In this document: piece after piece, positions 44,929-57,153 of the stretch
Layout: every line of letters starts with the position of its first letter
Position numbering within the stretch: position 1 is the stretch's first letter
From: Hawksworthiomyces lignivorus
Lineage: Eukaryota; Ascomycota; Sordariomycetes; Ophiostomatales; Ophiostomataceae
Direction of reading: 5' to 3'
NCBI GenBank assembly: GCA_002917075.1
Contig: NTMA01000007.1
Location: 558,001-622,000 of the forward strand
DNA length: 64,000 nucleotides
Translations under genes and position numbers: made by a program
Notes under the pieces: model-generated
Told to the model about the DNA's origin: nothing
What the model saw: the letters and a program-made list of their open reading frames with translations, nothing else
Database searches by the model: none

Positions 44929-46476
44929 TCGTGCAAAATTGTCCGTGTTTGGAGAGCAAGTATGAGATCGCTATGAGACCTTCAATACTACTAGGATTGC
45001 ATTTGGTTGAAGCTTACATTCACACCGTGGCTGGCTGAGAATGGATACGGAGAAGAATATCGCGTAATGGGCGTTTACTGCACCCGACCCTACTGCCGAG
45101 GGTTTTGAGGTTTGAAGAAGCCATGGCGTGAGGGGGCATTTGCTATCAAGCACATCTGACTAAGCCATACTGCTAAAGCAGAAGTGTACTCCTAACTGCA
45201 ATGAAAATACGCCGGTCCATGTTATTGCACCTCAACATTTGGACCACAAGGCTATTCCCCAAATAGTCTAGAACATACCGGGTCGGTTAATACTAAAATT
45301 TTATTAACAGGCGATGGTAGCGTCTCAGTTTGCTTGTCTGAATATGTGTTGACCAATCCGTCAGGTAGGAAATTCGAGTCAGGATGCGTCATAAGGTCTC
45401 ATTTGGCACTATTCGCAATGCACACTGTATCAAAGAGTGATTTTTTGCTCGTATAATATAGCATAATCTGGTGAGAGCTAGAGAATAATTAATGTAGAGT
45501 CTTTGCAAAGCAAATTTAGGTAGTAGGAGAAACAGAATGCTAAGCGCTCTACGTCGGATATGGGCCGTCTTATATAGGATCTCAGAATTCTAATCTGACC
45601 ATTCCTACTAAATTCATGTCCAGTGCGAAACATAACATAAATTTTGGATAGCGTAGAGGACGACAGAAAGCCCAAGGACGCACAGATAAATGACAAATTG
45701 ACACCGAACACGCCGACAGACAAACAGAAACGCTGAGGTTTGTAAAAGTCAGTATCAACCTAGTCTTAAAAATTCGGATTTAGTTCTTATTTCTCTTAGA
45801 ACTCTAGACCACTCTTTGTGTCACGAAATCTTTCAAGATTTCTCAAATACCGTTAGCCAATTGTTTCCAAGTGGCTGGAGGATCGTGCTGCGCAGCTCGG
45901 CCCACGCTTCTCCGAGAAAGACGATGCTGTATTGACTTCCAGTCATTGCTAAAGCAGCCAAAACCTTCGCTTCTGCAATGTGACTGAGTCGCCTGCTGAA
46001 GAACAAGAGTATCCTCGCTCTCCCGGCATATTTATGAAGTACCGTGAGCTAGGTAGTTGTCCTAAATTAAGCTAGCCTTAAGGGGAATACGAAAAGTCTG
46101 TGATTGGCTCATATCGATTGACCCACCATATTTCTCAGTTCAGGAAACTCCTAGCATCAACAACATCGGCTGTACAACAGGCGACAGAGACTTCTCGCCT
46201 TCAGGTTTTCCGGAATGGCATACGCGTATTATTTAATAATATCCTTGTCAGTTAACTGGCCGACAGATTTACAAGATATGGGATTTGGCTATGGTGTGGT
46301 GGCCTTTGTCTACTATGCTACAACCGCAGAAGAGGCCCAATTTTCCTCACGTTACGTCGATGCTATCTCATCTCACATTCCAAGCCAAGGGCTGCATCAT
46401 CGACAAAAAAAATTATTTAATCAAATTCGATTTAGCATCGCTCTATTCTATATGTACCACGCTCCAGTTGGCACTA
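44929..46476. other. Gene-poor intergenic region
   Basis: Contains the promoter of the UPC2-like gene, a possible third relic of the large membrane-protein family (45478-45723) and unsupported frames near 46215-46500. No intact gene. Confidence 0.4.
45478..45723 (-). pseudogene. Possible third, heavily decayed copy of the large membrane-protein family
   Basis: The 81-codon minus-strand frame begins SVGVFGVNLSFICASLGF, which resembles the last TM segment of the intact copy (ISVSVFGLACIFLGGSL). About 40 codons later, DNA encoding a diverged KLEW-like and QLQRLA-like stretch can be discerned in a shifted frame. Similarity is weak and short; chance resemblance of hydrophobic segments is possible. 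Confidence 0.25.
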
Positions 46477-46498
46477 TTTTTTTTTTTTTTTTTTTTTT
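46477..46498. repeat. 22-bp poly(T) tract
   Basis: Uninterrupted run of 22 T on the plus strand, ending five bases before the stop codon of the GH5 gene. In the sense of that gene it is a poly(A) run immediately downstream. Confidence 0.92.
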
Positions 46499-46502
46499 AA
46501 TT

Positions 46503-48040
46503 TCAAGACTGTGTTTCCCGATCCTCTACTGGTAATTTAGCAGACGCTGCTAGAATTTCATTTAGCCCAGGCCGCTGAACGCAGTTTTCGAATGACCAGC
46601 TCAGCGCAAGTTGCTCTAGCTCCGCTCTGTCCTTTCCCCGGAAGAGTTCAGCAAATTCAGCACAGAGGCTCCTAGCGAGGAACGTCTGAAGGATGTTTCG
46701 CCGCACGTGTTGCTTAGTATTCCAATTGGGTGGGTAAATTTTTGTCGCAGTAGGCGAGACCTCGTCTATCCAAGCTGTGAGACCGTCAATTAGATTGTCA
46801 ATTCTCTCGGACGGGTGCGTCTGTTGGCTGTCCACCTGTAAGGCAGCCTTTCTCTGCACGAAGGGCTGAATCAGCTTAACCCAAGCCGTGTCTGGGGCCG
46901 TGGCCACCATGCCCATAATCCCCATGTCCTTATAGAGCCATGTCGTCCAAGAAGATTGGTCTTCGTGATAGATCTTGAGCTGCTCGTCGAGGAGTGCAAG
47001 CCGCTCAGCGTTTATAACAGCAGCTTCGGCTTCAGGCAGGTTCATTTCGTATGTAGGCCCGAACTCGCCAACCCAAATAGGAACCCCATGTCGATAATGG
47101 AACTCGCATTTACGTGCGTATTGCTGCCGTAATTTCTGTTTTTGCTCCGGTGTTCCCTTGTATCTGTGTCCAGTTGGAAACCCCATCAAGCTGTAATCGT
47201 GGATCGAATACATCGAATTCGGCAAGACGTTGTCGAAGCCTTTCCATTCCATAGCGAAGGTGTTTCCGTCAAGGAACAGCATGTGATTCGCGTCTACCGC
47301 ACGAATTGCCTGCTCAACTCTCTTGTAAAACGCTGCTACCCGGACTTGCTCGGGATCGCAAGGCTCATTCAAAGGGTTATATCCAGCAATCCATGTGTTG
47401 TCTCTATAATGACGTGCGATCTGTTCCCATAGCCAAACAGTTCGATCTTGATGGTCTTTGAAGTCCCAAAATGCGGCATAGCTCGTGTGGTTGTCCGAGT
47501 GCCAGTCGGGGTTTTGGCAACCAGGCACCGTGTGCAAATCAAGTATCACGTAGAGTTCAAAGGAAGAGCAGATGTCGACAATGCGATCTAGCCGTTTAAA
47601 GGCGTCCTTCTTGAGGACCCGAGGATTCATGTCATCTTCGAAGTGTCGATACGAGAATGGCACTCTGATACTGTTGAGCCCAACGGTTTTCAGGAATTGA
47701 GCATCCTTCTCGGTGAAGAAGTGGTAGTGGAAACGGTCGAAAAAGAAATCATAGTATTCCTGCCCTAGGACCTTTAGCATCGCGTTACGTGTCTGTGACT
47801 CGGTACCCGGATAACCGTTGACGAAGTTTTCCATACTAGAAACACCAGGTTAGATGGTTAGGTCTCTATATGTAGTTGGTGGTACGCCGAAGTCTCCGCA
47901 AGGGACTGGATCAAGATGGACGGCATCTTTTTTTTTTCATACTTTAATGTGCCACCCAGTGATGTGCCACGAAGCATCATCACGGTGCCATTTGCATCGA
48001 CAATGCGATTCCCCCTTACTTTCAAAAATCCTGATGCCAT
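46503..48040 (-). CDS. GH5 glycosidase (glucan beta-glucosidase type)
   Basis: Two exons on the minus strand: 48040..47943 and 47835..46503 (107-bp intron, GTATGA to TTCTAG); 476 residues. The junction gives LRGTSLGGTL-NMENFVNGYPG, a conserved GH5 start. The catalytic acid/base is in GYNPLNEP (Glu190) and the nucleophile in WVGEFGP (Glu290). HTVPGCQNPDWHSDN and FLDGNTFAMEWKGF are also typical. There is no signal peptide, so it is probably cytosolic or released unconventionally. The family is commonly annotated as glucan 1,3-beta-glucosidase or exo-beta-glucanase; the exact specificity (glucan, glycolipid) is not decided by sequence. The last 100 residues are a helical extension typical of this fungal subgroup. 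Confidence 0.9.
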
Positions 48041-50202
48041 GATGATCAAGGGCTTCAACAAATTTCTAGTAGAATAAAGTGTAGGATTTCTATGTAATGA
48101 GAGACAAAGATAGTCGGCTACAGAAAGATTCTTTTTTTGCGTTCTAACGGAATGAAATAAATAAATATCTTGTTCTAGATATATTTCGGTTCACATTTCC
48201 CCGAACCGTTCGTGACATGTCTTAATGTTGCTGTGCGACTGTTTTCGAGCTATATTGTATTGTAAATAGCAGCTCAGCGCAAATAATCCGCGACTTTGAG
48301 ATATGGTTGTAAGTCATTGGGTTTGGCATGAATTATGACCGAATTAGATCGAGCTAGTATGTGGATGCCTGTAAATAATCTTCTGGTGCAATCCACTGCC
48401 AGTGAATGTGGTAACTAACATTGTCTACATGTAGCCGTCTGCACTGTATGTGTACGTGCCTGAGGTTCAAAACTTTGTATTAAACTGGGATCAGGGCACG
48501 TTACGCCATGTAGCGCTCCTATGCGCGTGCCTGCTTCATTTTACTTTCTTCTCACGAGGCATTACACAAGATGACAGTAAGCCAATCATATATTTTACGT
48601 ACAGCGATCTTGGCGTAATACGTAGAGTGAGCTACAGAAACATGATATGCATAGGCCACCATTAAAGTGGTTTATACAATAGCACTGAGGTTAGTTCCCC
48701 TAGTGTGCCTTGGCCAATCGCTGAGTTTACGTATTTTGTCGACTGGTTCGGTGTGCGGAGTACCAGTCGATTTTGTGGTGTGAATACATTCGCCTGGGGT
48801 CGAAGTTAGCAGTAAATAGCATTGGGGTAAATGCGGAGAATCGCCAAGGGGGTGAGGGGAAGAAGGTGGAGCAAACTAAGCGAGAATAAGAGAACTTGTA
48901 ATTTCTCTTTGCTTCCAGCAGCATTTACCGGAGATAATTCTCATAAATCTGTTACTGTTGCCCACCAAAAACTCTGCATCTTATATGATCTCATTCATCT
49001 CGTAATAAATACAGCAAATGCCAGTCGTTACAAATACCACAGAACATCTTTTTGAGACGTGAATCTTAGTGTGACAAAAGTATCAACATACATGAAAGGA
49101 TGAGCCTCATATGTCTGATCGCTGGGCCGGTGGAAGGAAGAGTTCGAAACTTTCTTTCAGTGTCCCTACTAAACTTAGGGCTATTTATTAGACTGACTTC
49201 TTGGTCAACCATCCATGACCCTGCATTGTCTATCCAAATTCACTTTAGCTCCCATGAAAATTTATTTTGTCCCGACTTCTTGAGTGATACCACGCTGTCG
49301 CTAAATCTTTGTGGCTCGACCTGGCAATGAATCCCAACACTCCACTTTAGTGCCTTACCGAGAAATTTCACACTACCACCCCACTTAAAATTACAACGTG
49401 AAAATGTTTTGTTCAGTTGAGTCGTCAATTACGTTGATTCATCTGTCACTGCCTACATGATGTTATTAGCCTCCTTCACATATGTGCATCGCACGAGTGA
49501 GAATTGTGGCCAGACGCGGCAACCCTTCCAGGAAGATCTCGTGCTCGGGAAAAAGGACGCGGGAAAGAAATCAGCTTCTAGCGAACCACCGAACATTCAC
49601 GTCATGTCTTCGGCTATTCGATCTTTGCTAGTGTCTAAAGCAACTTGAGGCAGACAATGCAAATGGCGGCGGCTTGAATTTCAACTCAAAGTTTCACAAG
49701 ACGGTTGAACTCATAATCCTCTTGGCTTCGTTTTCGTCCCAACCGTAAAGAAGAGCCAGAGGAGCTGCAATAGCGCGACACCAAAAAGACCCATCGCCGC
49801 TCTCTTCGGCTCATATTCGGTGCAGAGCGACACAAAGCTGGGCAAAAGTTGACGCCTCCTACCCGAATATCCCCTGGCTGCCACTTTGCGGGGAACTCAT
49901 TCTGGGGATCCCTATAGCCCCGTTCTCGATTCGGAAATCTTTTCATCTATCTGGGGTTCAACCCCAGCCTCGGCCTTGAATTATACCGAGACAAAAACAA
50001 GTTCACTCTCGTTCAGGTGAATAGGCGTGAAAGTTTTCTGTAAAACCTCATCTATAAAGCTTTCGTTTCCGGTTGCAATATGGAATCATAACAAACTAAT
50101 CATCTTCACCGCGCCGCTACATTTCATAGAGTGTACGGTACGCTGACCGTCAGTCTGATAACTCTCTTCAAATCTTTCTATTCTCCTCAACTATCTTCCT
50201 CC
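48041..50202. other. Long intergenic region
   Basis: Shared upstream region of the divergent GH5 (-) and sugar-MFS (+) genes. Frames such as 48450..48665, 49457..49648 and 49946..49686 have no motif. The last 50 bases before 50203 are pyrimidine-rich (ATTCTCCTCAACTATC), a common fungal core-promoter/leader feature. No gene supported. Confidence 0.45.
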
Positions 50203-51771
50203 ATGGCTGCCGAATTCTCTCAATCTCGGCTTCAAACCCTCATTCGGGAGGAGCCTTCGTGGTGGAGAAGCGGTACTTTGATCAAACTGTACTTGCTACT
50301 CCTTGCTCCTCTCCTTACTCCCACAGCATGGGGATTCGATCTTTCTCTTACCAATGGCCTTCAATCTGTCACTCTGTTCATGGATACATTTGGTAACCCT
50401 GCTGGCGCGAGGCTAGGATTCTTTGGCGCCGCAACGTCTGTAGGCGGTATTATAGCATGCATCATCGGTGGTATGCTTGTCGAAAAGTTCGGGCGGCGGA
50501 CTATGTGTTCGGTCGGCGCTGTGATTATTGTCGCTATGGCAATCATGGAGACCTTTGCCACTAGTTTTGGGATGTTTACGGGCGGCAAAGTTTTACTTGG
50601 CCTAGGGGCCAACTTGCAGCAAGTTGCAGCTCCAGTTCTCGTCACCGAGCTCGCTCACCCAAAACAGCGCGTCGCAATTACTTCGATATACAACACTAGC
50701 ATTTTCATCGGACTGATCATCGGAAGCTGGGTCACGTTCGGCACCTACAGGATCGATAGCGCCTGGAGCTGGCGGCTCCCCTGCATCTTGCAGATTGCAA
50801 TCCCCTCATACCAAATTTTTATGGTCTGGCTCTGTCCTGAGAGCCCGAGATGGCTGATTTCCAAGGGCCGGGTTGAAGAGGCACGACAAGTTCTTATCAA
50901 GTGGCATGGCAGCGGTGTCGAAACCGAGCTCGTTAGCCTCGAGCTGCAAGAGATTATCGCTGGAATCGAAGCGGACAAGTCCGTCATGAAAATCAACTGG
51001 GAAGGCATCAAATCTACCTGGTCCACCAGAGGAAATCGTCTGCGCCTTTGGTTGTGCATCGTCACCGCTGCGGCCTCGCAAGCAATCGGCGGCGGATTCA
51101 CTGCCAACTACCTCCCTTTGATCCTCGACCAAATCGGCATGAGCTCTCAGCGGGACAAGACTCTGATCAACGCCGTCCTCAACATTTTCAATTGGCTGTG
51201 TGCTCTTCTCGCTTCTTTCATCATACCGAGAATTGGACGGCGTACCATGTTCCTATTCTCGGCCGTTGGAATTAATGTCGCCTTTATCGCCTGGACAGCT
51301 TTGAGCGCGCGTTATGATGCCACGGATAGCAAATCATTGGGAATCGGCGTTCTTGTCACGATGATCAGCAATAGCTTCTTCACAGTTATTTGCTGGGTTC
51401 CCCTGGTCATAACCTATCCCCTCGAGACCGTCACTACTAAACAGCGAAGTATCTATTTCGCTGTCACTATGCTCACGATCAATGTCACCGCCTTCGCGAC
51501 GAGCTACCTGACTCCTGTCGGCATCGGTAACATTGGCTGGCGCTACTACATCCCAACGGCCGTGTTCAACGCTATCATGGTTCTCATTATTTACTTCACA
51601 TTTGTGGAGACGAAAGGATTTACTTTGGAAGAGATCGCAACTCTCTTTGACGGAGAAGAAGATTTCATGAATAGTGCTATTTCTGTCAGTCATGACTTGA
51701 ATATGAAAAGAATGGAAACCATTCACGATGAAGTTGGTGCGCCGGATCTGACTACCGCGGAAGAAAAATAA
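50203..51771 (+). CDS. MFS sugar transporter (sugar-porter family, hexose/lactose permease-like)
   Basis: Single exon, 522 residues from ATG 50203 (context CCATGGCTGCC); the frame is open upstream to 50131 without an ATG. Twelve TM segments, with GFDLSLTNGLQSV in TM1, VEKFGRRT and PRIGRRTM (the two GRR loop motifs), PESPRWLISKGR before the central loop, and FVETKGFTLEEI after TM12. These define the sugar-porter family; the sequence resembles fungal lactose/hexose permease-type proteins. Predicted proton-coupled sugar uptake at the plasma membrane. It lies divergent from the GH5 gene and could import its products. Substrate not determinable. Confidence 0.92.
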   Translation: MAAEFSQSRLQTLIREEPSWWRSGTLIKLYLLLLAPLLTPTAWGFDLSLTNGLQSVTLFMDTFGNPAGARLGFFGAATSVGGIIACIIGGMLVEKFGRRTMCSVGAVIIVAMAIMETFATSFGMFTGGKVLLGLGANLQQVAAPVLVTELAHPKQRVAITSIYNTSIFIGLIIGSWVTFGTYRIDSAWSWRLPCILQIAIPSYQIFMVWLCPESPRWLISKGRVEEARQVLIKWHGSGVETELVSLELQEIIAGIEADKSVMKINWEGIKSTWSTRGNRLRLWLCIVTAAASQAIGGGFTANYLPLILDQIGMSSQRDKTLINAVLNIFNWLCALLASFIIPRIGRRTMFLFSAVGINVAFIAWTALSARYDATDSKSLGIGVLVTMISNSFFTVICWVPLVITYPLETVTTKQRSIYFAVTMLTINVTAFATSYLTPVGIGNIGWRYYIPTAVFNAIMVLIIYFTFVETKGFTLEEIATLFDGEEDFMNSAISVSHDLNMKRMETIHDEVGAPDLTTAEEK

Positions 51772-52122
51772 GCGTTACAAGGCTGTCTACCTAGTGCGTA
51801 AATGCCTTACCTAGATCATCAATGCGGTGAGGTTTTGTTCAACAAGAATGCAGAAGAGTCTATGAGAATGATTTATATATAATAAATTGTACAAGTACAG
51901 TTCTAGTTGATTCCATTCTTTAAATAAATTAGTGGCAATTAAATTGTTACTTCTTGAAAATGTCATTGAAGTGAGTAAATTTATATCTCGTAATTTGAAA
52001 AAAATGTGTCAATTGGAATTTAAGACGCCCGAAAAGTAACAATTTCTCAATTGAATAATTCAACGGTTAAAGTAAACTGTACTGTAATACTTTCTTGCAT
52101 TTCCGCGTTATTAATCATGGAC
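51772..52122. other. Convergent intergenic spacer
   Basis: AT-rich 3' space between the sugar transporter and the GRDP-like gene. No gene seen. Confidence 0.55.
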
Positions 52123-53756
52123 TCAAATCAGCAGAGGTTGTCCCTTGCGCCTCGCCAACTCAACAACCCGATAGTACTCTACATCTTGGCTAACTTGTTC
52201 TGCAATCGCATCGATGTCGGCCCCGTCAAACGTTCCATCATTGCTGGTCAAATCAAGTGCTGAGACGGCTGCCTCACAGTCCCAGCACAGGCATCGCATG
52301 TACTCCTGACCAAATTGTATGCGGAAGAGATCCTTCGTCGTGTCCAAGCCACCGTGAAGGGTTGGTTTCCCGAGCTTATCATCGTGATTAATAAATCGTC
52401 CAGCCCTCTTCATCATGTCTGACCTGTATTGGGCTGCAGAGCACTGGTGCGTATGCCATACTAGGTCGATATCCAATGTAGGTACGAGAATTGTATCCGG
52501 ATACAGCCGGAAGAGGCTCAAAAACTTGTCATAGCGGTCAACAGCGCGCTGTAGTGTGCCCGGGGCGGCTGGGCTCGCGATCCATAAGCTAGCTTGCATC
52601 TTTTCGACAAAATCTGCCTGCCGGACGACATTATCCACCAGGGGCGCATTTATTGCTTTGTTTATCTCAGATGACTGGAGCAGGCATAGGAACGTGGCTT
52701 CATCAGATGAGAGAGGTTCTTCCATGTTGATCAATTCGCCGAAAGCTAGGACGCCGGCTCTCTGAGGGTGCTCTCCAAAGCGAGAGAGAGCATGGGAGAG
52801 ATTTCCAGAGGTTCTTTTTCCATCGATGAGATACTGGAATAAGTCGTGCTCGAGATCGGCAGAATCACGAAGCCAAGTTTCCGTTGCGAGCGGCAGTGTG
52901 TAGGACATATCCTTTCGGCTGATCGCATCATGCTAACTCATTGTCAATAAAAGAAAGATTCAACCTAGGAGAATCTTAAACCGGCCTACAATCTGATCCC
53001 AAGGAAATGCCACTCTGCTGAGGTAGGTCAGGTTTTTCTTGGAACAATGCGCTGCATAGTCCTTTGGATTAAGTAGGAAGGCATGCCACACCATAAGAAT
53101 ATCTACCGTCAGATTTAGTTTGAGCCTAATTGTGACGATACAGAGTGACCGACCATACCTAGAGGTGGTAGATGTGGTAAACGTATACTTGCTGGAGTCT
53201 GTTTGCTCTCTGTACTTGATCTACTTCGAGCTTCTGATTCCATTTCGTGCTCTATTCTTGTTGTCCAGGAGTTGAATCTCTCAGCTGCTAAATTCAGATA
53301 ATGTGGCCACTTTTGCCTCCTCCGCTCTTGAAATGTTGTGTCTCCAAGCTGAACTGGTTCGTTGATATACTTCCTTGCCTGGTGAGAATATGTCCGGCGG
53401 TAAACTGTTTTCTTTACTGGTGCTATGCCGAAAGTATTGTCAAGTCTTTCCGAGGTCAGAATGCTGGCCCGGAGCGAATAGAATACTTCCAAGAGTTCAA
53501 GATGTGCCGCACAATCGCCAACCTTCGGAAGCGAGCCTGCGTCTCCGCCAGGGCTGGGTCCCAGAGTTTCGAAGAGCTTTGGGTCTGGAATGATGGGTGC
53601 TTCTACAGGCATTTCGGCCCATCTTCGAGCGTTTGCCAAGCTGCCAGTAACCAACTTGAAGTTATGAAAATACTGGAGATCCGCCTGGATCTTCGCTATA
53701 CTGGTATTGCTGAGCTTGTGGAGGTCGAGCAAGTTGTTTCCATCAAATTGTGCCAT
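52123..53756 (-). CDS. GRDP/DUF1399-like protein (glycine-rich domain-containing protein family)
   Basis: Three exons on the minus strand: 53756..53159, 53102..52990 and 52932..52123; 506 residues. Junctions give LPPL-DILMVWHAFLLNPKDY and FPWDQI-HDAISRKDMSYTLPL. The two family hallmarks are LDILMVWHAFLLNP and LDIDLVWHTHQCSAAQY, the paired xDxxVWH segments of DUF1399, each followed by a conserved Tyr; a CLCWDCE motif lies near residue 435. Plant and fungal members often end in a Gly-rich tail; this one stops at KGQPLLI without it. Function in fungi is unknown; plant GRDPs act in stress and development. The neighbour at 57154-60612 carries a Gly/Cys tail. Confidence 0.83.
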
Positions 53757-54426
53757 ACTGAAAGTAGAACACTACCTCCGATAGATTTGCCAGATGAATG
53801 AAATTTTGAAGCAATGTATCGCTAATACAGAATTTTAAAATGAAGACTTAGATCAATTATTCGAGCCATGTGGATGAAGCTTGTAGATAAGTGGTTTGTT
53901 GCAACGCAAGTTGCCTTTTCCAAATAATGAGCAACATCTGAAATGGGCGCAGGGCAGATCAGCGCGGTTGAAGCAAGTTTTTTAGCAGAAAGTATAGCCT
54001 GGGGCGCCTTGTCGCTCCTATCTCATAGTGGATGTCGGTATCGGGATTTCAACCCCACCGCAGTAGTGTGCCTTACAGCGACATAGCCTCAATGCCTAGG
54101 TGATCATGTCTCCACCAGTCGAACTTTTCCTGATAAGGTAACCTACGAATAGTTCGCGAGGCCTCGCTAAAGTTTCTTAAGCCGAATCACGACTGGTTGC
54201 TGTCTTTCTTGGTTTTTATTCTTATTCTTATTTTATTCTTATTTTTTGTCTAATTTCCCTTGTTTTCTATTTTATTCTGGAAGACTTCTAGAATAAATGA
54301 GATCATGCACGAAGCGACTTCAAGACATTGAAATACGAGCTTCTCTTGGCTAAAATCGCAGTGTTCCTTTCGGTCATTAAGAGAACCATTTACATTGCCT
54401 ATCTGCCATTTCCAACTTCCCCTAAT
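53757..54426. other. Divergent intergenic region
   Basis: Shared upstream region of the GRDP-like gene (-) and the membrane zinc-finger gene (+). It contains an imperfect TATTCT/TTTTATTC tandem repeat at about 54214-54287. A stretch near 54040-54095 has T-arm-like pairing but no full tRNA fold. Confidence 0.45.
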
Positions 54427-56081
54427 ATGATGCGACCCGGCCTACCTACTTCGTTTTTTGTTCGCTTGGTGTGTCATGTCGTAGCTGGGGTTGCCGCTTT
54501 TACCGGTATATCTTTATACCATACCGCGAGAACGGTGCCAGACATCGACGCTTTTCCAAATGGCCAAAACTTCTACCGCGGGCTGGTTGCAGTGGGAGCT
54601 ACGGTGCGTACTTTAAGCTATTCATTTCTATATATCCACTAGAGCACCAGTGCTAACAGATTTATTGCAATCTACCTAGTGTGCAGTAATATTTGCTTGG
54701 AACTTCGTCATGTATGGCGTGTCTATACTCGCCAACGACAATTTACTGGGCTCCATGGGAGTCGCCGACCTCATACTCACCGCAGGCATTATATTTGGCA
54801 TCGTTGAGCAATCGAGGTTTCTACCCGGCTCATACGCTGCCTGCAACATGGCAGTTGACTGGAAGAATGGAACAGATGGCCGCAACTTCTTCGTTGTTGC
54901 AAGTTTCAACACAATGAAGCCCGGCGATGTGAACTCGGCAACACCTGGCGACGTTTGCCATAAGATGGTTCAAAATTGGGCAGTAGCTATTGCCCTGACG
55001 TAAGTTTGTGACTTGCACCTCTGTTGGGTTAGAGGCCACTGCTGAAAGGCCTCATGCTCATGCTGACCGTTCTGGATCCTAATAGCATCATGTGTCTTTT
55101 TTCGGGGATTCTGAACGTGCTGATCGCAGTCGCTCAGAAGGATAGCCGCCGTATAGATGACTTCGTTAAATGGAGAGATTCGGAAAAATGGGGCACCAGG
55201 AGCGGAGACTACATCTGGCTTCCGCTGGTTATGTTTGCCCTTCCTCTGGTATGGATCTCCGACGTTGTTCGGCCAATTTGCCGATTTTCCACGAGATACA
55301 TAAGCAAACGCCATCAAAAGGCAAAAGTGGTCGATAAATACTGTGCTGCTGATGATTCAGATGAAACAGAAAGATTTGAGAGAAGTGAGGAGGAGGTGGA
55401 AGCAAGTCAGATCAAACCGCCTCTGCCCGCGAGAGCGATTGCAGCAATCTCCGAGCAGCTCCATTTTGTCGATCTCGTCAGCACGAGTTCATCCTCGAAG
55501 GCCCTACGAGAGAGGTTGTTAGAAGACCCGGCCACAGGCATCAAAATGGAAGACCTTCGGCAGCACGCTTGTAACGGGGGGAATAAATCACAGTGCAACG
55601 TATGCCGTATCCAGATATGCGATGTATGTTCCCCACTAACCCTGTAGCAAATTTGACAATGCATTTAGCTGACCATAGGTTCAAGAACTGTTCAAGTCGC
55701 TACCCTCTCACAGAGTCGCATGCGGTTCGACATATGAGGACTTGTCAAGCCTATTGCAGCTCATGCTACTTCGCTCAGTGCTGCAAACTAAAAGGGCATA
55801 TGCGTCCACCAGTTGTCCACAAAAAGAATTGCTCAGTTGATAAGATCGGTATCTCGGAAGTGAAAAGTATTTGCCGGATGTGTGCAGAGAAGACACTAGA
55901 ATCGATAACAGAGATGATCGAAGTTCGTGATCAACATGAGATAGATAGGTTGGCCCGACTTCCTCTCGCGTGTGGCCGTTGTAACGGTATCCTGTCGACA
56001 AAAGGACCTAGGTGGTGGGTATGCTCTGAGTGCGGAACGGAGTGTCCAGACCACGTGCATCCTGCTTGGGCCAAGAGATAA
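54427..56081 (+). CDS. Multi-pass membrane protein with C-terminal multi-zinc-finger region
   Basis: Four exons: 54427..54603, 54680..54999, 55086..55623 and 55686..56081; 476 residues. Phases agree at all junctions, and intron 3 has a CTGAC branch site 12 bp before its AAG acceptor. Five hydrophobic segments lie at about residues 10-30, 52-76, 88-108, 155-180 and 212-232, with an NGT site in the long loop between the third and fourth. After an acidic linker comes a Cys-rich cytosolic part: CNVCRIQICDNC (spanning intron 3), CQAYCSSCYFAQCC, CRMC, and the final CGRC...WWVCSECGTEC...HPAW. Spacing fits several treble-clef or ZZ-like zinc sites. I know the C-terminal WWVC-type motif from uncharacterised fungal proteins. 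Function unknown; a membrane-tethered ubiquitin or signalling adaptor is one idea. Confidence 0.75.
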
Positions 56082-57153
56082 AGTAGATTTGAATACGACG
56101 TAAATATGTTTATGCTAAAGTTGCCAAACGAGATAGATGACATCACCTACGCAGCTACTCAATAGTATGGTTTGCTGAGAGGTTCGAATACAGTTTGTTT
56201 ATATGCAGGGGTTTATTCCATCAATTTTACGAATTTTGAATGCGTTCTTCATCATGTAAATTTCTGAAGTGTTCGTTGACGATGAATTCATCTTTAGGAA
56301 GATTTTGAAGTCTACAATAGCTAGACAAATCTGGAGGTTTTTTTTTTGCAAGCTGAAAGTCACACTTGTTTGCTAATACAATGTTTAGCTATTCCTTCCC
56401 GAAAAATATTTAGGCTTCGGTGGAAATCGATTTTGAATCTTGATAGTTCAACAACCAAACCGCAGCAAGGTACGGCGTGCCATAGCTCTGTTGCCCTGAT
56501 CTATGTAAAACGATAGAAGAATGCCTAGTGTCCAATCCACAGCGGCTATGGAATCCACAGTAGGTGGTTTAAGCCCCCTTAAACCCCACTGTTTTTATCC
56601 TGCCTATCACCAACTTTATTGTAAAATTGGGCCATAATATCGGGGAGCCCCGAGTTTCAGCGAAGGCGGACACGCCTCCACTCAGAGATGATTTTTCAAG
56701 TAAATCCCGTCTCCTCCCTTGAAAAGCACGTGTGTCTTACTAGCGCTTCAGTGATATACTTCTCACTGGTTGTTTAATTCTGAAAACAGGATTCTGGTAA
56801 TATTCACAAACTCTTCCATGTGTGGATCCTAACCGCCCAGCAGTAGCCTAATGTAGACGTGAAGTGTTAGCGTCAAAATCTAAGCCACGCGCAAGGCTGA
56901 GAACTTGGGATGGGCCTTGGCCTCAACAAACCTTTTGGATTTCGGCAAGGAAATATTTCGGAGGCCCTTCATATGCGGTCGTAGAAGATACGGAATAAAA
57001 TCCAGACTGCTAGTGGTAGATGGTGTTTTTAAGCTCAGTATCATCAAATCGAGGGCCACATTGCATTTATGGCATATTATAGCCAGAATTCTAAGCATCA
57101 ACTTCTCAATCTCGCTCATTAGCGTTTCTTTCATCCAAGATATTGTGTTGACG
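56082..57153. other. Intergenic spacer
   Basis: AT-rich. The open frame extending upstream of 57154 to 56905 (+) lacks conservation features and is treated as leader. No gene supported. Confidence 0.45.

Noticed and set aside
46215..46535. 106-codon frame ending in a poly-Phe stretch
   Set aside because: The Phe run comes from the poly(T) tract and the frame overlaps the 3' end of the GH5 gene; no motif.
54030..54100. tRNA-like stretch with T-arm-like pairing
   Set aside because: The arms are in the wrong order and no anticodon arm or 7-bp acceptor with correct spacing can be drawn.
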